Shown here: positions 1 to 5,165 of the stretch, in pieces
Numbering within the stretch: the first letter of the stretch is position 1
Layout: each line of letters begins with the position of its first letter
Assembly: GCA_012522985.1 (NCBI GenBank)
Contig: JAAYJJ010000099.1
Coordinates: 1-6,572, forward strand
Reading direction: 5' to 3'
Origin: Aliarcobacter butzleri
GTDB taxonomy: Bacteria; Campylobacterota; Campylobacteria; Campylobacterales; Arcobacteraceae
Length of the DNA stretch: 6,572 bases
Made by a program: the position numbers and the translations under genes
Notes under the pieces: model-generated
Told to the model about the DNA's origin: nothing
The model's database searches: none
The model's input: only the letters and a program-made list of their open reading frames with translations

Positions 1-119
1 AAGTTTTTGATATCTCTAGGAGTTCTTGAAGTTATCAAAGCATTAGGATCAATATCCAAAATAGCACTATGAAGTGCCTCACCCCATTTTCCTGCTCCAA
101 TAACTGCAAGTTTTGCCAT
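1..119 (-). CDS. gpsA: Glycerol-3-phosphate dehydrogenase [NAD(P)+], N-terminal fragment (runs off left edge)
   Basis: Only the first 39 codons are in the window, and the rest lies beyond position 1. The peptide begins [20 protein letters not shown], a Rossmann-fold dinucleotide-binding N-terminus. Its GAGKWG motif at residues 8-13 matches the GAGSWG/GAGKWG signature of GpsA. The family reduces dihydroxyacetone phosphate to sn-glycerol 3-phosphate in the cytoplasm, feeding phospholipid synthesis. The ATG (117-119) shares one base with the gatB stop codon (TAATG), and there is no clear Shine-Dalgarno sequence before it, so translation is probably coupled to gatB. From memory, the same gatB-gpsA order occurs in Campylobacter jejuni, which supports the call. 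With so few residues, another Rossmann-fold dehydrogenase cannot be excluded on sequence alone, but motif and context together make GpsA likely. Confidence 0.85.
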   Translation of the reverse strand, partial: MAKLAVIGAGKWGEALHSAILDIDPNALITSRTPRDIKN

Positions 120-1540
120 TAGCTTAGCTTTGATTTAAGAAGTTCATTTACTTTATTTGGATTTGCACTACCTTTACTTAGCTTCATAACTTGTCCTACA
201 AAAAATCCAAACATCTTATCTTTTCCTGATTTATACTCGGCTACTTTATCTTCGTTTTTACTTAAAACTTCATCTATAATAGCAAGTATTGCTCCATCAT
301 CGCTTACTTGTTTAAGACCAAGCTTTTCTATAATCTCATCTATTTCTCCACCATTTGCTATAAAGTGATCTAGCACATCTTTTGCTGCTTTTCCACTAAT
401 AGTAGAGTCTTCTATTCTTTTTACTATTAAAGCTAGTTCTTTTGCACTTATAATGCTCTCTACACTAGCACCCTCTTTTAGTCTTCCTTGAAGCTCAACA
501 CTAAGCCATGTTACAGCATTTTTACCACTAATGCCCTCTTTCATCATCTCTTCAAAAAATAGTGCCATTTCAAGACTTTGTGTAAGTACAGCAGCATCAT
601 ACTCTCTTATACCAAACTCACTAACAAATCTATTTTTCTTCTCATCTGGAAGCTCTGGTATTTTTGAGTACTCGTTTAACATCTCATCACTTATAACCAA
701 AGGTCTTAGATCTGGATCTGGAAAATATCTATAATCAGCGGCATCTTCTTTGCCTCTCATAGATCTAGTCTCACCACTATTTGGATCAAAAAGTCTTGTC
801 TCTTGAAAAATCACCTTATCATATACACCATCTTCCCAAGCATCAATATGTCTATTTACTTCATACTCTATAGCTCTTGCTATAAATCTAAATGAGTTCA
901 TATTTTTAATCTCACATCTAGTATATAACTTTGTATCTCCCTTTGGTCTAATAGAGATATTTACATCGCATCTAAAAGATCCCTCTTGCATATTTGCATC
1001 ACTAATTCCAAGATATCTTACAATTGAATGAAGTTTTTTTAGATATCTTACAGCCTCATCAGCACTACTCATATCTGGCTCACTTACTATTTCTATAAGA
1101 GGAGTTCCTGCACGATTTAGATCTACAAGTGAAAAGCTTCCTTGATGAGTGTTTTTACCAGCATCATTTTCAAGGTGGGCTCTTGCTATTCTTACTCTTT
1201 TTGTACTTCCATCTTCAAAATCAATAAAAAGCTCACCCTCGCCTACTACAGGTATTTCAAATTGTGATATTTGATATCCACTTGGTAAATCTGGGTAAAA
1301 GTAACTCTTTCTATTAAATATAGAAGTTTGATTTATCTTAGCATTCACTGCCCTACCAAACATTATAGCTTTATGAACAGCCTCTTTATTTAGTACAGGA
1401 AGTCCTCCTGGAAGTGCCAAACAAACTGGACAAGTATTTGTATTTGGCTCATCACCAAAATTTGTTGCACATCCACAAAAAAGCTTCGTATTTGTATTTA
1501 ATTGTACATGTACTTCTAAACCTATTACTATTTCAAACAT
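119..1540 (-). CDS. gatB: Aspartyl/glutamyl-tRNA(Asn/Gln) amidotransferase subunit B
   Basis: GatB is part of the cytoplasmic GatCAB complex, which phosphorylates and then amidates Glu-tRNA(Gln) and/or Asp-tRNA(Asn). The 473-residue length is normal for the family. Visible motifs are IGLEVHVQL (6-14), a zinc-type cysteine set C22, C24, C37 and C40, [12 protein letters not shown] (82-93), [16 protein letters not shown] (140-155), [11 protein letters not shown] (186-196) and the signature block [20 protein letters not shown] (259-278). From about residue 320 to the end lies the helical YqeY-like tail that contacts tRNA in this family. The ATG at 1538-1540 is preceded by AAGGA, which overlaps the stop codon of the upstream surA-like gene; the gap between the two genes is nine bases. 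gpsA follows with a one-base overlap. GatA and GatC are not in the window, so the complex must be completed from elsewhere in the genome. Confidence 0.97.
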   Translation of the reverse strand: MFEIVIGLEVHVQLNTNTKLFCGCATNFGDEPNTNTCPVCLALPGGLPVLNKEAVHKAIMFGRAVNAKINQTSIFNRKSYFYPDLPSGYQISQFEIPVVGEGELFIDFEDGSTKRVRIARAHLENDAGKNTHQGSFSLVDLNRAGTPLIEIVSEPDMSSADEAVRYLKKLHSIVRYLGISDANMQEGSFRCDVNISIRPKGDTKLYTRCEIKNMNSFRFIARAIEYEVNRHIDAWEDGVYDKVIFQETRLFDPNSGETRSMRGKEDAADYRYFPDPDLRPLVISDEMLNEYSKIPELPDEKKNRFVSEFGIREYDAAVLTQSLEMALFFEEMMKEGISGKNAVTWLSVELQGRLKEGASVESIISAKELALIVKRIEDSTISGKAAKDVLDHFIANGGEIDEIIEKLGLKQVSDDGAILAIIDEVLSKNEDKVAEYKSGKDKMFGFFVGQVMKLSKGSANPNKVNELLKSKLS

Positions 1541-1549
1541 CTTTTTCCT

Positions 1550-2374
1550 TTATCTTAAAACTAATATCTCTGCTGAGATTTTAAGCTTATCAAAATACTC
1601 TTTTAAATAATTTTGTTCTCTTTTTTGCATTATTTCTTGAAAAATAGCCTCTTCAACATTCTCAAAAGGCATAACCTTAGGATTGTGTTTTTTAATAACC
1701 TCTAATCTTACATATTGATTATTTGCATTTAACACTGAGCTTATTTCACCCTCTTGTATCCCCATAAGTATATATCTAAGCTCCGCAGAGACTGTTTGCA
1801 TATCAAAATTTATATCTCTTTTATTAACTCTTTCATCATTTTTTAGGCTTCCTCTTGGTTGTTCTAACAACTCTTGATCCAAAGATGAATACTCCATAAC
1901 TTCTATATTATTTGCTAAAGTGAATTTTTGAATATTGTTCTCATAATAAAATTTCAAATCCTCTTTTGTAGCTATTGAGAGATTTCCTCTTGATATAGCT
2001 GATACAAGCTTTGAATGGATTAGTTTTTGCTTTACATCATTTGCATATGCTTCATAACTACCATATTGAGACTCAACCAATCTTTTAAAAGAGGCTAAAT
2101 CAATATTATTTGATAATGCAATCTCTTTTATATGCTCATCAACCTCATAAGGAGTTGCTCCAATACCTAGTTTATTAAGCTCTTCTTCATATAATTTTTC
2201 TTCTACTAAAAGTCCTATAGCTATCTCTTTTGAGATTTTGAACTCTTCCATTTTTGCTTGTAGTTCATTCATTGTTATTGGTTTATCGTTTACAATAACA
2301 GCTACACCGTTGATAAGTCCTGCATTTAATATTGTAAAGGTAAAAAATACAAAAAATATAGCGATTTTTTTCAT
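1550..2374 (-). CDS. SurA-like periplasmic chaperone / peptidyl-prolyl isomerase family protein with a reduced parvulin domain
   Basis: This 274-residue protein starts with a lysine-paired hydrophobic signal peptide (about 1-18, probable cut after LNA), so it should be periplasmic. Residues about 19-150 form the helical N-terminal domain of SurA-type chaperones. They begin INGVAVIVNDKPIT and include the ALLVEEKL-like helix (GLLVEEKLYEEEL, 54-66). Residues about 150-230 resemble the parvulin fold: RGSL (174-177), GIQEGEISSVLNANNQYVRL (205-224), then EVIKKHNP. However, the usual A-R-H-I-L strand is replaced by NNIEVMEYSS, so isomerase activity is doubtful. The C-terminal helix (237-265) probably packs back on the chaperone domain. 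The architecture resembles the Campylobacter SurA-like protein Cj1289. The start ATG at 2372-2374 has AGAAAGGA eight bases upstream. It is first in an operon with gatB and gpsA, an association with no obvious functional link. Confidence 0.85.
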   Translation of the reverse strand: MKKIAIFFVFFTFTILNAGLINGVAVIVNDKPITMNELQAKMEEFKISKEIAIGLLVEEKLYEEELNKLGIGATPYEVDEHIKEIALSNNIDLASFKRLVESQYGSYEAYANDVKQKLIHSKLVSAISRGNLSIATKEDLKFYYENNIQKFTLANNIEVMEYSSLDQELLEQPRGSLKNDERVNKRDINFDMQTVSAELRYILMGIQEGEISSVLNANNQYVRLEVIKKHNPKVMPFENVEEAIFQEIMQKREQNYLKEYFDKLKISAEILVLR

Positions 2375-2404
2375 TTTATTTATCCTTTCTTAAAATTGAG
2401 ATTA

Positions 2405-2413
2405 ATTTTACCA
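2405..2413 (-). promoter_or_regulatory. Probable extended -10 promoter of the surA-like/gatB/gpsA operon
   Basis: Read on the minus strand, positions 2413-2405 are TGGTAAAAT, an extended -10 (TG-n-TAAAAT). It would place the start of transcription near 2398, about 24 bases before the ATG, with the AGAAAGGA ribosome site inside that leader. No good -35 hexamer is seen at the expected distance, which is usual for vegetative promoters of Campylobacterota. The element is also the right-facing half of the palindrome at 2406-2427. This is motif reading only, with no mapped start. Confidence 0.45.
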
Positions 2414-2427
2414 TAAATTTGGTAAAA
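2406..2427. repeat. Perfect 8-bp inverted repeat in the divergent intergenic region
   Basis: The arms TTTTACCA (2406-2413) and TGGTAAAA (2420-2427) are perfect inverted copies around a six-base spacer. The site lies between the two divergent start codons. Each arm, read outward from the centre, is also an extended -10 (TGGTAAAAT leftward, TGGTAAAAA rightward). It could be a repressor operator, a symmetric bidirectional promoter, or both. I do not recognise it as the site of a named regulator. Confidence 0.6.
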
Positions 2428-2433
2428 ATTTAG

Positions 2434-2451
2434 CTTATATGTTGATATAAG
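2434..2451. repeat. 7-bp inverted repeat with four-base loop
   Basis: CTTATAT (2434-2440) and ATATAAG (2445-2451) are perfect inverted copies separated by GTTG. The right arm is shared with the larger inverted repeat at 2441-2477, so the two structures are mutually exclusive in any single strand. It is too AT-rich and too short to be a terminator. It is more likely part of a protein-binding region upstream of nnrS, or a chance product of AT-rich sequence. Confidence 0.4.
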
Positions 2452-2477
2452 TCATTGAAAATAAAGCTTAAATCAAC
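2441..2477. repeat. 11-bp imperfect inverted repeat upstream of nnrS
   Basis: GTTGATATAAG (2441-2451) and CTTAAATCAAC (2467-2477) pair at 10 of 11 positions around a 15-base spacer. The outer hexamers GTTGAT and ATCAAC are perfect. TTGAT and ATCAA are the half-sites of FNR-type regulators, but here they are 25 bases apart instead of four, so this is not a single classical FNR box. Two separate weak half-sites are possible. Confidence 0.45.
2442..2455 (+). promoter_or_regulatory. Degenerate FNR/CRP-family binding site candidate for nnrS
   Basis: TTGATATAAGTCAT matches the FNR consensus TTGAT-N4-ATCAA at 8 of 10 fixed positions; the left half is perfect and the right half is GTCAT. Its centre (2448.5) is about 41.5 bases upstream of the start point expected from the candidate -10 at 2478-2483, the classical class II activator position. 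FNR/CRP-family regulators such as NnrR control nnrS genes in other bacteria, so the placement makes biological sense. The right half-site is weak and the start point is only inferred. Confidence 0.35.
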
Positions 2478-2483
2478 TAAAAT
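2478..2483 (+). promoter_or_regulatory. Candidate -10 element for nnrS
   Basis: TAAAAT at 2478-2483 would put transcription initiation near 2490, giving a short leader that contains the AGGAGAG ribosome site (2500-2506). No -35 hexamer is visible, as expected if an FNR/CRP-type activator is used. In an AT-rich region such hexamers are common, and a second rightward candidate is the TGGTAAAAA at 2420-2428. Confidence 0.3.
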
Positions 2484-2512
2484 CCATAAGATATATTTTA
2501 GGAGAGTAAGTT

Positions 2513-3655
2513 ATGCAGTGGAATCCTTATGCAACAAAAGAAAAAACATGGATAGAAAAATTTATTGAACAACCTCATCAACTTTTTTTTACTTCTGCTT
2601 TAGTTTTTGCTATTTTTTTTATGATTTTATCTTTTGCCTCTTTGCTTGGTGCTAATATAAACTTTAATAAATTTCATATTTATGGCTTAGTTTATGGAGT
2701 TTTTATTAATGCAATCTTAGGCTTTTTGCTTACTGTTATACCTAGATATACCAAATCTGTATTGGTTAAAAAAGAGGAGTATATCTCTATCTTTATTTTA
2801 TATAATATAGGTGTATTTTTACTATTTACAAATGTCTTAGAGTTTTCAAAAGTTTTTTTAGGATCATCACTTCTATTTAGTAGTATTGTTTTTATAGAGA
2901 CTATCTTAAAAGGTATAGATTATAAACAAACAGAGTCTTGGTACCTTGCTATTTTGATAGGTATTGGAGCTATGCTAACTATACTAAATAGTTTTATTGA
3001 GTTTTCATTTAATATTATTATATTTTGGTGGTTTTTATTTCCTTTGGTTTTTACAGTTGCTAGTAGGATGTTACCTGCTTTTTATGCAGTCTATTTTAAT
3101 ACTTCAATAAAACAAAAATCACCCTACTTTCTTCCACTAACACTTTTTGGATTTTTTCTAATAGGAGTTTTTGAGATGTTTGAGCTAAATATACTTACAT
3201 CTTTAGTAGCACTTATTATGGGGATAAATATACTATATTTTATCATCTCAAATAGACTCTACATCAAAGCTCCAGCGATACTATCTATACTTTTTATAGC
3301 TATTTCTTGGCTTTGTATTGGGTTTTTTGCTCTAGCTTTGGAAAAAATGTTTTTAGATTATTCGCTAAATCTATCTTTGCATATATTTACTATAGGGTTT
3401 TTATCTACTATTTTAATAGGTTTTGGATATAGGGTAGTTTTAGGTCACTCTGGTAACCAAATCATAGCTGATAAGATAGCAAAAACTATCTTTACTATGA
3501 TTCAACTAGCTCTTATTAGTAGAGTATTTGCTTCTATTTTATTTATAGTTGAATCTAAAGCTTGGATAGGATTAGTTCATCTTGGTATTATGTTTTGGAT
3601 TATGCTTTTTACTATATGGTTAGTAAAACATGCAAAACTACTTATTAGATTTTAA
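2513..3655 (+). CDS. nnrS: NnrS family heme-copper membrane protein
   Basis: This 380-residue protein is strongly hydrophobic, with about twelve predicted membrane helices (roughly 25-47, 57-77, 91-111, 113-133, 143-163, 166-186, 206-222, 226-246, 253-275, 288-308, 323-346, 350-371). NnrS-type landmarks are PHQLFF before helix 1 (21-26), GFLLTVIPRYT at the end of helix 2 (70-80), SRMLPAFYA (184-192), and the block from HIFTIGF (290-296) to GYRVVLGHSG (305-314). H290 and H312 are candidate heme or metal ligands. NnrS proteins sit in the inner membrane and help cells withstand nitric oxide and nitrosative stress; the chemistry is not settled. The ATG (2513-2515) has AGGAGAG six bases upstream. 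It is a single-gene unit, divergent from the surA-like gene and overlapping the next gene tail to tail. No denitrification genes are in the window. Confidence 0.88.
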   Translation: MQWNPYATKEKTWIEKFIEQPHQLFFTSALVFAIFFMILSFASLLGANINFNKFHIYGLVYGVFINAILGFLLTVIPRYTKSVLVKKEEYISIFILYNIGVFLLFTNVLEFSKVFLGSSLLFSSIVFIETILKGIDYKQTESWYLAILIGIGAMLTILNSFIEFSFNIIIFWWFLFPLVFTVASRMLPAFYAVYFNTSIKQKSPYFLPLTLFGFFLIGVFEMFELNILTSLVALIMGINILYFIISNRLYIKAPAILSILFIAISWLCIGFFALALEKMFLDYSLNLSLHIFTIGFLSTILIGFGYRVVLGHSGNQIIADKIAKTIFTMIQLALISRVFASILFIVESKAWIGLVHLGIMFWIMLFTIWLVKHAKLLIRF

Positions 3656-4210
3656 AAAGAAGCTTATATCATTGTCTAAATAGCCATCTTTTATGGCTAT
3701 TTCATCACAAAACTCACTACAAAACTCTAAAACCTCATCAATTTTTAGTTGGTTATAGGTTTTTTCTTTTAGTAAGTTAAATACAAAGCCTTTTTTTGAG
3801 TGAGCGTAAGCTCTTTTGATAAAAAGCATAACTTCAAAGCTACTAAGAGTATTCATGGCTCCACTACAAAGATAGTAATCAGCTTCTACAATATCATCAT
3901 AAAGTATATCTTTTTTATAAAACTCTATATCATAAAATCTATTTTTTGATATATCTATCATCTCTTGAAGCATATCATAGCCTAGATATCTTTTTGGATA
4001 GTGTTGATTTGTGATTAGATACTCATAATAGTCCCCAAATCCACACCCTGCATCTACTAAAAAAGAATTTGTTATATCATCTTTTATAAAGCTTGTAAGT
4101 ACTTCAAATCGTAAGACTTGAGTCTCTCTTGAGTGCCATCTTACACCTTTAGCACTTATTCCATACTCTTTTATAGCCTTGGTATAAAATTTATGGTTAT
4201 CAATCTTCAC
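3638..4210 (-). CDS. Class I SAM-dependent methyltransferase, substrate unknown
   Basis: The 190-residue protein has a Rossmann-type methyltransferase core. Motif I is VDAGCGFGDY (52-61), the acidic end of strand 2 is YLGYDM (75-80), KKDI (99-102) fits the next strand, and CSGAMNTL (115-122) fills the motif IV position. An N-terminal cap carries GVRWHSRETQVLRFEVL (22-38), a pattern seen in small stand-alone bacterial methyltransferases. No nucleic-acid target domain, signal or membrane segment is seen. The start is GTG (4208-4210): an in-frame TAA lies one codon upstream and no ATG occurs before residue 80, so GTG is the only sensible choice. Its start lies 11 bases inside the dCMP deaminase gene and has only a weak ribosome site, so it is probably translationally coupled. 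The 3' end overlaps nnrS by 18 bases and contains a strong stem-loop. The substrate cannot be inferred. Confidence 0.8.
   Translation of the reverse strand: MKIDNHKFYTKAIKEYGISAKGVRWHSRETQVLRFEVLTSFIKDDITNSFLVDAGCGFGDYYEYLITNQHYPKRYLGYDMLQEMIDISKNRFYDIEFYKKDILYDDIVEADYYLCSGAMNTLSSFEVMLFIKRAYAHSKKGFVFNLLKEKTYNQLKIDEVLEFCSEFCDEIAIKDGYLDNDISFFLKSNK
3678..3702 (+). terminator. Stem-loop after nnrS, possible terminator, embedded in the methyltransferase gene
   Basis: AAATAGCCAT (3678-3687) and ATGGCTATTT (3693-3702) form a perfect 10-bp stem with a five-base CTTTT loop. It begins 22 bases after the nnrS stop, where a rho-independent terminator would be expected. The T-run after it is short (ATTTC), so termination would be modest. 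On the opposite strand the same bases encode methyltransferase residues about 170-179. There the hairpin precedes the stop codon, so it could protect the 3' end of that mRNA rather than terminate it. Confidence 0.45.
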
Positions 4211-4643
4211 TTTTTACTTGCTCTATTGATACACCATTGTCTTTTAGAAATTTAGAGATAATCTCTGAATCAGTATGCTCATATGATCTTTCATATACAA
4301 TTCTTTTTATACCACTTTGAATAATATTTTTAGAGCATTCACTACAAGGCTCTAGTGTAACATATATAGTAGCCCCTTCTATAGAAATACCTTTTCTTGC
4401 AGCCCAGATTATAGCATTCATCTCTGCATGAATCTCATATGTTTTTGACCAATCATGATGATCTTTGGTATATTGTCCATCCCAAAAGTCACAACAATTT
4501 TGATATCCTGCTGGAGTGCCATTGTATCCAGTAGAAAGTATCCTACCATCTTTTACTATAACAGCTCCAACTTGCTTGGATACACATTTACTAGCACTTG
4601 CTATCTCTTTTGCTATATTTATAAAATTTTTATCACTTAACAT
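4200..4643 (-). CDS. dCMP deaminase family protein (ComEB-like)
   Basis: This 147-residue member of the cytidine/deoxycytidylate deaminase superfamily carries HAEMNAI (72-78) and PCSEC (99-103). H72, C100 and C103 are the expected zinc ligands and E74 the proton shuttle. The overall pattern, GAVIVKDGRILSTGYNGTPAG (26-46), C50-C51, H62-H63 and TLEPCSECSKNIIQSGIKRIVY (96-117), is typical of dCMP deaminases. C20, C50 and nearby histidines could form the second zinc site known in phage T4 dCMP deaminase. The expected reaction is dCMP to dUMP, feeding thymidylate synthesis in the cytoplasm; the ComEB name comes from Bacillus and does not imply a role in competence here. The ATG (4641-4643) overlaps the tpx stop by one base (TAATG) without a clear ribosome site, implying coupling to tpx. 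The stop TGA lies inside the next gene. Confidence 0.92.
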   Translation of the reverse strand: MLSDKNFINIAKEIASASKCVSKQVGAVIVKDGRILSTGYNGTPAGYQNCCDFWDGQYTKDHHDWSKTYEIHAEMNAIIWAARKGISIEGATIYVTLEPCSECSKNIIQSGIKRIVYERSYEHTDSEIISKFLKDNGVSIEQVKSED

Positions 4644-5152
4644 TATCTTGCCGTCTTAATAGCCTCTAAAACTTCATCATAATTTGGTTCAGAAGTAACT
4701 TCATCTACTATCTCTTTATAAACTACCTTACCACTTCTATCTACTACAAAAACAGCTCTAGCACATAATCCTTTTAGTTTATTGTCACCCATTAAAACAC
4801 CATAACTTATAGAAAAGTCTTTATCAACATAGTCACTAACAACGCTTAAGTTATCTATACCCTCAGTTGCACAAAATCTTTGACTTGCAAAAGGTAGATC
4901 CATACTTATAACATATGTATCAACTATACCTAAACTAGCTACTTCAGAGTTAAATTTCCTAGTTTCAGCTGCACATACTTTAGTCTCAAGTGATGGTACA
5001 CTTATAATTAACTGTATCTTATCACTTTTACCACCTATTTCAACATCATTTAGCTCAGTATCAACTAGTGTAACAACTGGTGCATCATCACCTACATTGA
5101 TAATATCTCCTATAAGATTAACCTCTTGTCCTTTAAACTTTGTTGTTGTCAT
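4643..5152 (-). CDS. tpx: Thiol peroxidase (atypical 2-Cys peroxiredoxin)
   Basis: The 169-residue protein matches Tpx in length and motifs. The peroxidatic loop is VPSLETKVCAAETRKFN (52-68) with C60. The resolving C94 is in ASQRFCAT (89-96), and R132 lies in GLCARAVFVVDRSG (128-141). Tpx reduces hydrogen peroxide and alkyl hydroperoxides through a C60-C94 disulfide recycled by thioredoxin. Family members may be cytoplasmic or periplasmic; no signal peptide is visible here. C130 is an extra cysteine beyond the catalytic pair. The ATG at 5150-5152 has AAGGAG with six-base spacing, a strong site. Transketolase ends 13 bases upstream and the dCMP deaminase begins within the tpx stop codon, so tpx sits mid-operon. 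A separate promoter in the 13-base gap is unlikely, although one inside the transketolase gene cannot be ruled out. Confidence 0.97.
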   Translation of the reverse strand: MTTTKFKGQEVNLIGDIINVGDDAPVVTLVDTELNDVEIGGKSDKIQLIISVPSLETKVCAAETRKFNSEVASLGIVDTYVISMDLPFASQRFCATEGIDNLSVVSDYVDKDFSISYGVLMGDNKLKGLCARAVFVVDRSGKVVYKEIVDEVTSEPNYDEVLEAIKTAR

Positions 5153-5165
5153 TGAGAACTCCTTA

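Noticed and set aside
531..734. Plus-strand open frame of 67 codons
   Set aside because: It lies antisense within gatB, has no ribosome site and a serine/phenylalanine-rich product typical of the reverse of an AT-rich gene.
2441..2477. Outer GTTGAT/ATCAAC arms as one FNR box
   Set aside because: The TTGAT and ATCAA half-sites are 25 bases apart rather than four, so a single dimer of that family would not bind both in the usual way.
2492..2497. TATATT as the -10 element of nnrS
   Set aside because: Transcription would start within the AGGAGAG ribosome site at about 2504, leaving no usable leader.
4455..4640. Plus-strand open frame of 61 codons
   Set aside because: It is fully antisense to the dCMP deaminase gene, whose catalytic motifs are clear; no independent coding signal.
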